Part shown: piece by piece, positions 9,659 to 18,103 of the stretch
Position numbering within the stretch: position 1 is the first letter of the stretch
Layout: every line of letters begins with the position of its first letter
From: Micromonospora coxensis
Lineage (GTDB): Bacteria > Actinomycetota > Actinomycetes > Mycobacteriales > Micromonosporaceae
DNA: 64,000 nt
Assembly (NCBI RefSeq): GCF_900090295.1
Contig: NZ_LT607753.1
Location: 3,720,001 to 3,784,000 of the forward strand
Direction of reading: 5' to 3'
Made by a program: the position numbers and the translations under genes
The notes under the pieces: generated by a model
What the model saw: only the letters and a program-made list of their open reading frames with translations
What the model was told of the DNA's origin: nothing
Database searches by the model: none

Positions 9659-10012
9659 GTGTCCTCTCCGCACATTAAGTCCGCCGCGGTCGCGGCGGCG
9701 CTGACGGCGCTCGACGAGGGGCGTGTCCCCGAACGGCCGGTGTACCGGGAGGCGGTCCGTGCCTTGTTGGCCGCCTTGGCGGATCGCGCCCCCGGCCGAT
9801 CGGTGGAGGTGCGTGTCCCACCTTACGGTGCAGTTCAGTGTCTTCCGGGTCCCCGACACACCCGCGGCACCCCGCCGAACGTGGTGGAGATGGATCCGCC
9901 GACCTGGTTGGCGCTGGCCACCGGACGGCTCTCCTGGGCCGACGCGGTCACCGACGGTCGCGTACAGGTGAGTGGAAACCGGGCGGATCTCTCCGCCCAT
10001 CTGCCCCTCTAG
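9659..10012 (+). CDS. Sterol-carrier (SCP2-like) family small protein
   Basis: 117 aa from GTG 9659 (VSSPHIKSAAVAAAL). It matches the small actinobacterial sterol-carrier family protein often encoded beside purF. Conserved features are RVPPYGAVQC, PPNVVEMDPPTWLALATG, and a closing SGNRADLSAHLPL. SCP2 folds bind lipids, but the ligand here is unknown. The frame extends upstream to 9584 without homology, so the internal GTG is preferred. It probably has its own promoter, as purF starts 160 bases further on. Confidence 0.85.
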   Translation: MSSPHIKSAAVAAALTALDEGRVPERPVYREAVRALLAALADRAPGRSVEVRVPPYGAVQCLPGPRHTRGTPPNVVEMDPPTWLALATGRLSWADAVTDGRVQVSGNRADLSAHLPL

Positions 10013-10171
10013 CTGCGACGACCGGCGTGGCCTCGTGACGGTCTGGAGGCAAATCGTGACTATCTGTATCGACTTCGATTCGCGTACACTGTCAGGCGAC
10101 GACAGTGGTCCCGGCCGGTGGCGTGGTCGACACACCCCAGGCCAGTCCAGACCAGCATGAGGGAGCGGCAG

Positions 10172-11713
10172 GTGCCCCGAGGCGACGGCCGGCTGAGCCA
10201 CGACCTTGATCCCCAACGACCCGGCCCCCAGGACGCGTGTGGCGTCTTCGGTGTCTGGGCGCCCGGTGAAGAGGTCGCCAACCTGACCTACTTCGGTCTC
10301 TACGCGCTCCAGCACCGGGGCCAGGAGGCCGCCGGCATCGCGGTGAGCGACGGCTCCGGGGTGGTGGTCTACAAGGACCTGGGCCTGGTGGCCCAGGTGT
10401 TCGACGAGCCCACGCTGGCGAGCCTGCGCGGCCACCTCGCGATCGGCCACACCCGTTACTCGACCACCGGCGCGTCGAACTGGGAGAACGCCCAGCCGAC
10501 CATCCGGTCCACCAGCTCCGGCACGACCATCGCCCTGGCCCACAACGGCAACCTGGTCAACACCGCCGCGCTGGAGAAGGAGGTGGCCGAGCGGGGGCTG
10601 GTCGCCGACGGCGCCACCAACGACACCTCGCTGGTGACCATGCTGCTGGCCAGCCGCCCCGACCTGTCGGTGGAGGGTGCCGCGCTGGAGGTGCTGCCGC
10701 AGCTCAAGGGCGCGTTCAGCTTCGTCTTCATGGACGAGTCGACGCTCTACGCGGCCCGTGACCCGCACGGGGTGCGGCCGCTGGTGCTCGGCCGGCTGGA
10801 GCGCGGCTGGGTGGTCGCCAGCGAGACCGCCGCGCTGGACATCGTGGGCGCGAGCGTGGTCCGCGAGGTCGAGCCGGGCGAGTTGATCGCGATCGACGAG
10901 GACGGCCTGCGGTCCACCCGGTTCGCCGTGCCGGAGCCGAAGGGCTGCCTCTTCGAGTACGTGTACATCGCCCGCCCGGACGCCACCATCGCCGGGCGCA
11001 ACGTGCACGCCGCCCGGGTGCAGATCGGCCGTCAACTGGCCAAGGAGCACCCGGTCGAGGCCGACCTGGTGATCCCGGTGCCGGAGTCGGGCACCCCGGC
11101 CGCGATCGGCTACGCCGAGGCGTCCGGCATCACGTACGGCGCGGGCCTGATGAAGAACCCGTACGTCGGGCGGACCTTCATCCAGCCCTCGCAGACGCTG
11201 CGCCAGCTCGGCATCCGGCTGAAGCTCAACCCGCTGCGGCAGAACGTCCGGGGCAAGCGGCTGGTGGTGGTCGACGACTCGATCGTGCGCGGCAACACCC
11301 AGCGGGCCATCGTGCGGATGCTGCGTGAGGCGGGCGCGCTGGAGGTGCACGTGCGGATCTCCTCCCCGCCGGTCACCTGGCCGTGTTTCTACGGCATCGA
11401 TTTCGCCACCCGGGCCGAGTTGCTGGCCAACGGGTTGGACAACGAGGGCATCCGGCGCTCGATCGGCGCGGACACCCTCGGCTACGTATCGCTCCCCGGT
11501 CTCATCGCCGCGACCGAGCAGCCCAAGACCCGGCTCTGCCGCGCCTGCTTCGACGGGGAGTATCCGATCGAGCTGCCGGCCGGGAACCTGATCGGCAAGC
11601 ACGTGCTCGAAGGAGTGGGACGTCGGGTCGCCCAGGAGGCGCCGGACACCCCGGAGCACACCGCCACACCGCTCGTCGCCACTCCGGGCGGCGCGACCGT
11701 CCACCGCCCGTAG
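10172..11713 (+). CDS. purF: Amidophosphoribosyltransferase
   Basis: 513 aa from GTG 10172, preceded by GAGGGAG. It catalyses the first committed purine step, from PRPP and glutamine to phosphoribosylamine. The nucleophile is Cys23 in DACGVFG, so a 22-residue propeptide must be removed. The PRPP loop VVVDDSIVRGNT is present. The cysteines in KGCLFEY, WPCFYG and CRACFDG match the Fe-S-containing (Bacillus-type) class. An ATG at 10157 is in frame but has no ribosome site. purM follows after 61 bases, probably in the same transcript. Confidence 0.97.
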   Translation: MPRGDGRLSHDLDPQRPGPQDACGVFGVWAPGEEVANLTYFGLYALQHRGQEAAGIAVSDGSGVVVYKDLGLVAQVFDEPTLASLRGHLAIGHTRYSTTGASNWENAQPTIRSTSSGTTIALAHNGNLVNTAALEKEVAERGLVADGATNDTSLVTMLLASRPDLSVEGAALEVLPQLKGAFSFVFMDESTLYAARDPHGVRPLVLGRLERGWVVASETAALDIVGASVVREVEPGELIAIDEDGLRSTRFAVPEPKGCLFEYVYIARPDATIAGRNVHAARVQIGRQLAKEHPVEADLVIPVPESGTPAAIGYAEASGITYGAGLMKNPYVGRTFIQPSQTLRQLGIRLKLNPLRQNVRGKRLVVVDDSIVRGNTQRAIVRMLREAGALEVHVRISSPPVTWPCFYGIDFATRAELLANGLDNEGIRRSIGADTLGYVSLPGLIAATEQPKTRLCRACFDGEYPIELPAGNLIGKHVLEGVGRRVAQEAPDTPEHTATPLVATPGGATVHRP

Positions 11714-11774
11714 CACCACCCGGCGTCCGCGGGGCACCCCCGGTACGACGCCGAGAACCACAAAGGGGAGAACC

Positions 11775-12929
11775 GTGACGCACGTGTCCGAGCGCAGCGG
11801 CGCAGCAAGCAGCCCGACCGGCGCCGGCGACGACCGCCAGCCCTGGACGGCCGGCACCGGCCGTACGACGCGCAGACGCTCGGTCTCGTACGCGGACGCC
11901 GGGGTGTCGATCGAGGCGGGCGACCGCGCGGTCGAGCTGCTCAAGTCCAAGGTGAAGCAGACCCGGCGCCCGGAGGTCATGGGCGACCTGGGCGGCTTCG
12001 CCGGCCTGTTCCGGCTGGACACGAAGAAGTACAAGAACCCGATCCTGGCCTCCTCCACCGACGGTGTGGGCACCAAGCTGGTGATCGCGCAGCAGATGGA
12101 CATCCACGACACGGTCGGCATCGACCTGGTCGCGATGGTCGTCGACGACCTGGTGGCCTGCGGCGCCGAGCCGTTGTTCCTGCTGGACTACATCGCCACC
12201 GGCGAGGTCGTCCCGGACCGGGTGGCCGAGATCGGCGCGGGCATCGCCGACGGCTGCCGGTACGCCGGCTGCGCCCTGCTCGGTGGCGAGACCGCCGAGC
12301 ACCCGGGCGTGCTGCGCCCCGACGAGTACGACATCTCCGCCACCGGTGTCGGCGTGGTGGAGGAGAGCGAGATCCTCAGCCCGGAGCGGGTCGAGGTCGG
12401 TGACGTGGTGATCGCCATGCGCTCGTCCGGCCTGCACTCCAACGGCTACTCGCTGGTGCGGCACGTGCTGCTGGGCGCCGGCCGGATGCGGCTGGACGTG
12501 GTGATCGAGGACTTCGGCCGGCAGCGCACCCTCGGCGAGGAGCTGCTCACCCCGACCAAGATCTACGCGCAGGACTGCCTCAAGCTGATCGCCGAGGCGG
12601 AGGTGCGGTCCATCGCCCACGTCACCGGCGGTGGCATCCCGGGCAACCTGGTGCGGATCCTGCCGGAGCACGTCGACGCGGTGGTCAACCGCTCCACCTG
12701 GAAGCCGCAGCCGATCTTCGACCTGATCCAGTCCAAGGGGCGGATCGAGGACCCGGAGATGGAGTCGACCTTCAACATGGGCGTCGGCATGTTCGCGATC
12801 GTCTCGGCGGAGGACGCCGACCGCGCGCTGGCCACCCTGGCCGGCCGTGGCGTGGACGCCTGGCAGGCCGGCGAGATCATCGAGGGCACCGGCAACGTGC
12901 AGATGATCGGCCAGCACACTCGGGGATGA
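11775..12929 (+). CDS. purM: Phosphoribosylformylglycinamidine cyclo-ligase (AIR synthase)
   Basis: 384 aa from GTG 11775, with GGGGAGA upstream. It converts FGAM to AIR using ATP. Family motifs include SYADAGVSI, the ATP-site ASSTDGVGTKL, LLGGETAEHPG, RSSGLHSNGYSL and VTGGGIPGNL. The first 35 residues are a low-complexity lead-in typical of actinobacterial PurM. It ends the purF-purM unit; its stop codon lies inside a hairpin. Confidence 0.97.
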   Translation: MTHVSERSGAASSPTGAGDDRQPWTAGTGRTTRRRSVSYADAGVSIEAGDRAVELLKSKVKQTRRPEVMGDLGGFAGLFRLDTKKYKNPILASSTDGVGTKLVIAQQMDIHDTVGIDLVAMVVDDLVACGAEPLFLLDYIATGEVVPDRVAEIGAGIADGCRYAGCALLGGETAEHPGVLRPDEYDISATGVGVVEESEILSPERVEVGDVVIAMRSSGLHSNGYSLVRHVLLGAGRMRLDVVIEDFGRQRTLGEELLTPTKIYAQDCLKLIAEAEVRSIAHVTGGGIPGNLVRILPEHVDAVVNRSTWKPQPIFDLIQSKGRIEDPEMESTFNMGVGMFAIVSAEDADRALATLAGRGVDAWQAGEIIEGTGNVQMIGQHTRG

Positions 12930-12949
12930 TCACGCTCCGCTGATCATCC
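12924..12949 (+). terminator. Hairpin overlapping the purM stop codon
   Basis: Arms GGATGATCA (12924-12932) and TGATCATCC (12941-12949) form a perfect 9-bp stem with an 8-base loop; the purM TGA is inside the left arm. It has no T-tract. It would insulate the following RiPP cassette from purM transcription. Confidence 0.55.
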
Positions 12950-12966
12950 GAGCACCTGATCAGGGC

Positions 12967-13011
12967 TTCACCCGAGTAGCCATCGCCGCCTAGCCTGAAG
13001 GGCACTTCAGG
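12967..13011 (+). promoter_or_regulatory. Candidate promoter/operator of the RiPP cassette
   Basis: TTCACC (12967-12972) and TAGCCT (12991-12996) are 18 bp apart and could be a promoter. An inverted repeat CCTGAAG/CTTCAGG (12994-13000, 13005-13011) overlaps the presumed transcription start, as an operator would. Weak pattern evidence only. Confidence 0.3.
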
Positions 13012-13029
13012 CACGGGGGAGGAGGGCCG

Positions 13030-14163
13030 ATGGCTGCTCGGGCACAGCCGGTGACGGGGATGCGCGGCATCGCGGCCGTCCCCTCGTACGTGGTGATGCA
13101 GCCGACGACGCTCTGCAACCTGGACTGCGCCTACTGCTACCTGCCGTTCCGCGCGGCGGACCGGCGGATGCCGGTGGCGGTGGCGGAGGCGGTGGCCGCC
13201 TCGGTCGAGGCGTGGGCGGCGTCGGGGCGGTTCTCGGTGGTGTGGCACGGCGGGGAGCCGCTGGCCGCCGGGCGGGAGCACCTGGCCGCGCTGATGGCCC
13301 CGTTCGGGTCGGGGGTGGAGCACCACGTCCAGACCAACGCCACGCTGATCGACGACGCCTGGTGCGCGTTCTTCGTCGAGCACGGGGTGCGGGTCAGCGT
13401 GAGCGTGGACGGGCCCCGGGAGCGCAACGGCGACCGGGTGACCCGGGGCGGGGCGCCGGCGTACGACCGGATCGTGCGCGGCGTCGAGGCGCTGCGCCGG
13501 CACGGCCTGCCCTTCTCGGCGTTGGCGGTGGTCGGCCGGCCCGGCCCGGGGCTCGCCACCGAGCTGTACGACTACTTCCTCGACCTCGGGTGCGACGTGC
13601 TCGGCGTCAACATCGAGGAGACCGAGGGGGTCAACACCCGGGGCAACGCGCACGACGTGGCGGCGGTGACCGCCTTCTGGGCCGAGCTGGTGGCGGCCTG
13701 GCGTCGGGCGCCGAGGATCCACCTGCGCGAGGTGGAGTGGTCGCTGCGGTACGCCGCGGCGGTGCTCGACGGCACCGCCGACGACCTGCTGCCCCGGCAG
13801 CTGGACCCGATCCCGACGGTCGGTCACGACGGTTCGGTGGTGGTGCTCTCCCCGGAGCTGGCCGGTTTCTCCGATCCCCGGTACGGCGACTTCAGCAGCG
13901 GCAACGTCCTGGTCACCCCGCTGGGCGAGATCCTGGCCGGCGCGGCGGACACCCCGTGGGTCGGCGAGTTCCTGGCCGGGGTCGAGGCGTGCCGGTCGTC
14001 GTGTGCGTACTTCGGCTTCTGCGGCGGCGGCCACGCGGCCAACCGCTACTTCGAGCAGGGCCGGTTCGACGGTACGGAGACCGAGCACTGCCGCAACAGC
14101 AAGATCCGCCTACTGGAGGGAGTGTTGGAGCATGCCCGAGACCACGAGTCACCGGCGGCCTGA
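13030..14163 (+). CDS. amcB: Radical SAM/SPASM peptide maturase, cyclophane-forming (AmcB-like)
   Basis: 377 aa from ATG 13030, with GGAGG just upstream. The radical SAM cluster motif CX3CX2C is Cys29, Cys33 and Cys36 (CNLDCAYC). WHGGEPL, VQTNATLIDD and SVDGPRERN are typical of SPASM peptide maturases. The C-terminal auxiliary-cluster region has Cys321, Cys325, Cys331 and Cys354. The gene directly downstream encodes a short peptide ending in aromatic-X-Asn triplets. That pairing fits the actinobacterial maturases that join aromatic side chains to a residue two positions away (three-residue cyclophanes). Catalysis on this peptide is inferred, not shown. Confidence 0.88.
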   Translation: MAARAQPVTGMRGIAAVPSYVVMQPTTLCNLDCAYCYLPFRAADRRMPVAVAEAVAASVEAWAASGRFSVVWHGGEPLAAGREHLAALMAPFGSGVEHHVQTNATLIDDAWCAFFVEHGVRVSVSVDGPRERNGDRVTRGGAPAYDRIVRGVEALRRHGLPFSALAVVGRPGPGLATELYDYFLDLGCDVLGVNIEETEGVNTRGNAHDVAAVTAFWAELVAAWRRAPRIHLREVEWSLRYAAAVLDGTADDLLPRQLDPIPTVGHDGSVVVLSPELAGFSDPRYGDFSSGNVLVTPLGEILAGAADTPWVGEFLAGVEACRSSCAYFGFCGGGHAANRYFEQGRFDGTETEHCRNSKIRLLEGVLEHARDHESPAA

Positions 14164-14368
14164 GCGCGTCGGGGGTGGCGTCCCGGATCCGGTCGTCGAC
14201 CGGGTGCGTCAGGCGGCCACCGGGTTGACCGCCCTGCTCCGGGAGGCCGAGGCCGCGCGGCGGTCACGGGCGGAGGTGTCGGGCCCGGAGGGCTCCGGCG
14301 CGGTCTGCGCCTGGAACCACTTCGAGAACATCCCGACCTTCTACAACTGGAACAACCGGCCGCGCTGA
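14132..14368 (+). CDS. amcA: RiPP precursor peptide with multiple cyclophane motifs (AmcA-like)
   Basis: 78 aa from ATG 14132, overlapping the maturase end by 32 bases, with TTGGAG upstream. Residues 1-55 form a charged helical leader. Residues 56-78 are the likely core: after GAVCA come W61-N-H, F64-E-N, then IPT, F70-Y-N and W73-N-N, and a final RPR. Three triplets are aromatic-X-Asn and the first is Trp-Asn-His, the layout expected for several three-residue cyclophanes. A cysteine at 59 precedes the core motifs. No protease or exporter gene is adjacent, so removal of the leader must use a distant enzyme. Confidence 0.85.
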   Translation: MPETTSHRRPERVGGGVPDPVVDRVRQAATGLTALLREAEAARRSRAEVSGPEGSGAVCAWNHFENIPTFYNWNNRPR

Positions 14369-14385
14369 AGCGCCGGACACGCCGA

Positions 14386-14439
14386 GATCAGGGACCCTGT
14401 CGGCCAGCCGGATCAACCGGCACGGCGGGGTCCCCGATC
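14386..14439 (+). terminator. Imperfect hairpin after the RiPP precursor gene
   Basis: Arms 14386-14399 and 14426-14439 (GATCAGGGACCCTG and CGGGGTCCCCGATC) pair with one mismatch and one G-T wobble. The hairpin lies 18 bases after the precursor stop. Confidence 0.5.
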
Positions 14440-14473
14440 GTCGGTCGTGTCACCGCTGGGGATGGCACATGCG

Positions 14474-14501
14474 TGAGCACGCGGGAGGCGCCGCGTGCTC
14501 A
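14474..14501. terminator. Strong hairpin between RiPP cassette and DUF3073 gene
   Basis: Perfect 11-bp stem (14474-14484 with 14491-14501) around a GAGGCG loop. It sits 15 bases past the DUF3073 stop on the minus strand, and probably terminates both converging transcripts. Confidence 0.7.
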
Positions 14502-14515
14502 GATGTGACCGGAGG

Positions 14516-14731
14516 TCAGCGGGTCGGAGGAACCCAGGTGTCCGGGTCGTCGTCCGCGTGATCCTCATCATCGTCGTCGACATACTCTTTGTAGTCGTCG
14601 TCGAAGTTGTGCTCAGACTTACCAGCACCCGCCAGTTCGCGCTGCAAGGCGGTGAGGTCGGTGTTCGGGGAGTGGTACTTCAACTCCCGGGCCACCTTCG
14701 TCTGCTTGGCCTTAGCACGGCCGCGCCCCAT
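14516..14731 (-). CDS. DUF3073-family small protein
   Basis: 71 aa from ATG 14731. The basic N-terminus MGRGRAKAKQTKVARELKY, then SPNTDLTALQREL, then an Asp-rich tail ending DPDTWVPPTR match the actinobacterial DUF3073 family, usually encoded next to purM. Function unknown. The charge split (basic head, acidic tail) suggests nucleic-acid or ribosome contact, but this is inference. A longer in-frame extension to 14794 lacks homology. Here the RiPP cassette separates it from purM. Confidence 0.9.
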   Translation of the reverse strand: MGRGRAKAKQTKVARELKYHSPNTDLTALQRELAGAGKSEHNFDDDYKEYVDDDDEDHADDDPDTWVPPTR

Positions 14732-15020
14732 GGCTCGACCCCCTCGCACAGAATGCGGGGCAGCCCGAAGGCGGGCCCCGATGACGTCAGGCATCTCTCG
14801 TGGCTCTTACGGTACATGGGGATGCCACCGTTCGGCACCTCGGGTTACCGTCTGCCGGCCCTGCGCGTCGCAGTCATCCGGACGTCACCGAGTGTACCCG
14901 GTAAGGAGCGACGGCGGTAACCGGTCGTGACACCGGGCAGAAGGCCACGAACCGGCCGAATCCATCGTACCCGCGGGGTGTCCCGGGATGCGGACGGCTC
15001 CGCACCCCGGGACGGCGTCC

Positions 15021-16103
15021 TCAGCGCAGGTGGATCGTGCGCAACCGGCCCACATCGGCCATCCGGCGCTCGGCGAGCCGGTCGGCCGCCACCGCCGGCG
15101 GCACGCCCTCGTCGTCGGCGAGGCGGAGGATCTCCCGGGTGGTGTCGTAGATCTTCGTGGCCCGCAGCTTGGCCCGGTCGAAGTTGAAGCCCTCGATCTC
15201 GTCCGCGACCTGGATCACACCGCCGGCGTTCACCACGTAGTCGGGGGCGTAGAGGATGCCCCGGTCGGCCAGCAGCTTCTCGATGCCCGAGTGGGCGAGC
15301 TGGTTGTTCGCCGCCCCGGCGACCACCTTGGCGCGCAGCGCCGGCACGGTGTCGTCGTTCAGGGCGCCGCCCAGCGCGCACGGGGCGTACACGTCGATGT
15401 CGGCGGCGACCAGCGCCGAGGCGTCGTCGACCAGCTCGACCTGCGGGTGGGTGGTGCGGGCCCACTCCAGGGCCTTCGGGTTGACGTCGGTCGCCACGAC
15501 CTCGGCGCCGTCGTCGAGCAGGTGCTTGGTGAGGTACTTGCCGACCTTGCCCAGGCCGGCCACGCCGACCCGCTTGCCGGCCAGCGTCGGCGCGCCCCAG
15601 ACGTGCTCGGCGGCGGCCCGCATGCCCTGGAACACGCCCCAGGCGGTGAGGATCGAGGAGTCGCCGGCGCCGCCGTGCTCCACGCTGCGGCCGGTGACGT
15701 AGCGCGTCTCCCGGGCGATCACGTCCATGTCGGCGACGTAGGTGCCGACGTCGCAGGCGGTGTAGTAGCGGCCGGCCAGCGACTCGACGAAGCGGCCGTA
15801 CGCGCGCAGCAGCGCCTCGCTCTTGATCTGCTCCGGGTCACCCCAGATGACCGCCTTGCCGCCGCCCAGGTCCAGGCCGGCCAGCGCGTTCTTGTACGCC
15901 ATGCCCCGGGACAGGTCGAGCACGTCGGCCAGCGCGGCCTCCTCGCTGGCGTACGGGTAGAACCGGGTGCCGCCGAGCGCGGGGCCCAGCGCGGTCGAGT
16001 AGATGCCGATGATGGCCTTGAGGCCGGTCTGCTTGTCCTGGCAGAAGACGACCTGTTCGTGTCCGGTCGATCCCGGGTCGTCGGTGCTGGCGAATACGCC
16101 CAT
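15021..16103 (-). CDS. Leucine/valine/phenylalanine dehydrogenase family (Glu/Leu/Phe/Val DH)
   Basis: 360 aa from ATG 16103, with AGGAGT upstream. NAD-dependent oxidative deamination of a branched-chain or aromatic amino acid. Features include GPALGGTRF, the catalytic-lysine region [15 protein letters not shown], the [12 protein letters not shown] dinucleotide-binding loop and [11 protein letters not shown]. The length fits the octameric leucine/valine dehydrogenases. Substrate cannot be fixed by eye. Divergent from the next gene. This order (DUF3073, dehydrogenase, hypothetical, bldC) is familiar in actinomycetes. Confidence 0.93.
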   Translation of the reverse strand: MGVFASTDDPGSTGHEQVVFCQDKQTGLKAIIGIYSTALGPALGGTRFYPYASEEAALADVLDLSRGMAYKNALAGLDLGGGKAVIWGDPEQIKSEALLRAYGRFVESLAGRYYTACDVGTYVADMDVIARETRYVTGRSVEHGGAGDSSILTAWGVFQGMRAAAEHVWGAPTLAGKRVGVAGLGKVGKYLTKHLLDDGAEVVATDVNPKALEWARTTHPQVELVDDASALVAADIDVYAPCALGGALNDDTVPALRAKVVAGAANNQLAHSGIEKLLADRGILYAPDYVVNAGGVIQVADEIEGFNFDRAKLRATKIYDTTREILRLADDEGVPPAVAADRLAERRMADVGRLRTIHLR

Positions 16104-16277
16104 GGCTGACTCCTGTGTCGGTGTGCGTCCTTGTGGGACGCGGACCTGGTGGCGCACCGGCGGGATGCTGCCGGTGCTGCTGAGCCTAATATCGGTCGTC
16201 GCCGGACTGTCGTCCACGTCACGCCCGGGCCCGGGCGCCGACGGCGGTCGGGCCCGGATTCGTGGGAGGATCGCGCC

Positions 16278-17117
16278 GTGCCGTCGCTCTTCGCTTCTTA
16301 CCTGCGCGTGTACGAGCCGCTGACCGCCTTCGACCGGGACCGCCAGGCGTACTGGCGGCGCTACGTGCGGGAGGGGCGCGCGGTGGCGCCGCTGGAGGGT
16401 CCCGGACGGCAGCGCACCTCGGTGATCGAGGCGCTCGGCGCGGGCTGGACCCGGCTGCCCGACCTGCCGGACGAGGCGTACGTGCTGGAGGCCGACGACA
16501 CGCTGCTGGTCTGCCCGTGGAACCTGCGGATCCGGGTCGCCGAGGCGGCGCTGAGCGCCCGCGACGGCGTCCCCTCGGTGATCGCCGACGCGTTCGTGCC
16601 GCCGGTGCTGGCCGGTCAGGCCAAGGCGGTGGTGGACGACTGGCGCAGCGGGGCCCGGGTGCTGGAGCACGGCGTGCCCCGGCTGCACGAGCAGACGGCC
16701 ACCTGGGGCGTGCCGCTGCGCTGGTTCGTGCTCTTCGAGCCGTCGGAGCGGGATCTGGTCACCCACCCGGGCCGGCGGGCGCTGCGCTACCGCACCGAGA
16801 TCTCGAAGGCCCGCCGCCGGTCGTCGCGGGCCCTGTCGGTGCTGCGCAAGTCGGTCGGCGAGGCCCCGATCACCGAGGCGGTCGAGGAGGCCGCCCGCTG
16901 GCTGGAGGAGTTCCACCCGCGCTCGGTGGTGGAACTGGACTACGGCGGGCTGGTGCAGCTCCTCTCCGACGAGACACTCACCGCGGACGACTCGACGGAG
17001 CTGGTCGCCACCGGGCTGGCCGGGCTCTCCCGGGGCGAGGCCGAGGAGGCGTCGGCGGCGTACGACCGGCTGGTGGCCCGCTGGCGTGCGGTCCAGCTGC
17101 TGGAGCGGTGCAACTGA
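16278..17117 (+). CDS. Conserved actinobacterial hypothetical protein
   Basis: 279 aa from GTG 16278. I do not recognise a catalytic family. It is soluble and Arg/Leu-rich, with no signal peptide or membrane helix. It begins [19 protein letters not shown] and contains [19 protein letters not shown] and a later segment rich in Arg ([11 protein letters not shown]). It is divergent from the amino-acid dehydrogenase and precedes bldC, so it belongs to the conserved neighbourhood. No cysteine cluster or Walker motif was seen. Confidence 0.85.
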   Translation: MPSLFASYLRVYEPLTAFDRDRQAYWRRYVREGRAVAPLEGPGRQRTSVIEALGAGWTRLPDLPDEAYVLEADDTLLVCPWNLRIRVAEAALSARDGVPSVIADAFVPPVLAGQAKAVVDDWRSGARVLEHGVPRLHEQTATWGVPLRWFVLFEPSERDLVTHPGRRALRYRTEISKARRRSSRALSVLRKSVGEAPITEAVEEAARWLEEFHPRSVVELDYGGLVQLLSDETLTADDSTELVATGLAGLSRGEAEEASAAYDRLVARWRAVQLLERCN

Positions 17118-17160
17118 GCACGAATCGCCCACGGAGGCGAGCCGTCCTCGTAGTCGGCGC

Positions 17161-17217
17161 ATCACGAACCGTGATCATGAGTCCGAATAAGGTACTTTCT
17201 GACGTGTAAAAGTCAGA
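17161..17217 (+). promoter_or_regulatory. Paired inverted repeats upstream of bldC
   Basis: Two dyads lie in an unusually AT-rich stretch 140-200 bases before bldC. ATCACG-AAC-CGTGAT (17161-17175) is a perfect 6-bp repeat. TCTGAC/GTCAGA (17198-17203 and 17212-17217) flanks GTGTAAAA. They may be operators or promoter elements for the developmental regulator. Confidence 0.4.
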
Positions 17218-17358
17218 TAAATCGGGCATGGTTCATCCGTCCGTCTAGGGACCTTCGGCCGTTCGGCCCATGTCGGACATCGGGGACTAGCCGGACCATG
17301 GGAGACGCGTCGGCCGGCGGGACCCCGGCCGATGTCTATACATGTGGAGGAGTGACCG

Positions 17359-17568
17359 ATGGCATCGCGAACGCACGAACCAGAGCCGCTACTCACACCG
17401 GCCGAGGTGGCGTCGATGTTCCGTGTCGACCCGAAGACGGTGACCCGGTGGGCCAAGGCGGGGAAGCTCAGCGCGATCCGGACTCTGGGTGGCCACCGTC
17501 GGTACCGCGAGTCGGAGGTTCGGGCCCTGCTTCAGGGGCAGATCCCCCAGCAACGCCAGGGAGACTGA
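17359..17568 (+). CDS. bldC: Developmental transcriptional regulator BldC
   Basis: 69 aa from ATG 17359, with GGAGGAG upstream. It is a MerR-like winged helix without a sensor domain: LLTPAEVASMFRVDPKTVT, then WAKAGKLSAIRTLGGHRRYR. BldC binds DNA as head-to-tail oligomers and delays entry into development in Streptomyces. The sequence is close to full conservation with known BldC, and its length is normal. Confidence 0.96.
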   Translation: MASRTHEPEPLLTPAEVASMFRVDPKTVTRWAKAGKLSAIRTLGGHRRYRESEVRALLQGQIPQQRQGD

Positions 17569-17668
17569 CCGACCGGCACCGCACGACAGCTTTCCGGTCT
17601 CAGGGGCGGGCGGACGTCGCGACAGCGACGATCCACCGCCCCTGAGCCGTGTCCGGGGCCCCGCGCCC

Positions 17669-18049
17669 TCACTCCTGGACGCTGACCCGGATCCCGATCG
17701 TGCCCGCCTCGCCCCGGCGCAGCCGGCTGCCGAGCAGGCTCAGCCGGCCGATCAGCCGGTACTTCCGCTTGATCAGGTCACGCACCCGGCGGCTCTCCTC
17801 CGGGCCGCAGAGCACCGCGTGCCCCGGCACCGCCGAGCCGCGCGGCCGGCCGCGCACGTCGCACGGGGCCAGGGTCACCGCGCCGTCGCGCCGGATCCGC
17901 TTCACCTTGCCGGAGTCGGCCGCCGTCCACACCGCGAGCGCGTCACCGTCCCGCACCGCCCAGACCGGCGTCGACACGGCCCGGCCGTCCTTGCGGAACG
18001 TCGTCAGCAGGACGTACTTCTCCGCCGCCAGGCGGTCCAACTCGGTCAC
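17669..18049 (-). CDS. PPOX-class F420/flavin-dependent oxidoreductase
   Basis: 126 aa from GTG 18049. A split-barrel flavin/F420-binding fold: KYVLLTTFRKDGRAVSTPVW, ALAVWTAADSGKVKRIR and VTLAPCDVRGRPRG. Related actinobacterial proteins use F420 (for example, biliverdin reductases) or FMN. The substrate is unknown. Its start lies 54 bases from the divergent methyltransferase gene, which may share its promoter region. Confidence 0.88.
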   Translation of the reverse strand: MTELDRLAAEKYVLLTTFRKDGRAVSTPVWAVRDGDALAVWTAADSGKVKRIRRDGAVTLAPCDVRGRPRGSAVPGHAVLCGPEESRRVRDLIKRKYRLIGRLSLLGSRLRRGEAGTIGIRVSVQE

Positions 18050-18103
18050 GAGGCCCAGGATACGACCGCGACAGCCCGCACCCCGGCGGTTAGCGTGGGC
18101 GGC

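Noticed and set aside
9359-12121. Long open frame antisense to purF
   Set aside because: No domain, no ribosome site. It is a shadow of purF and part of purM.
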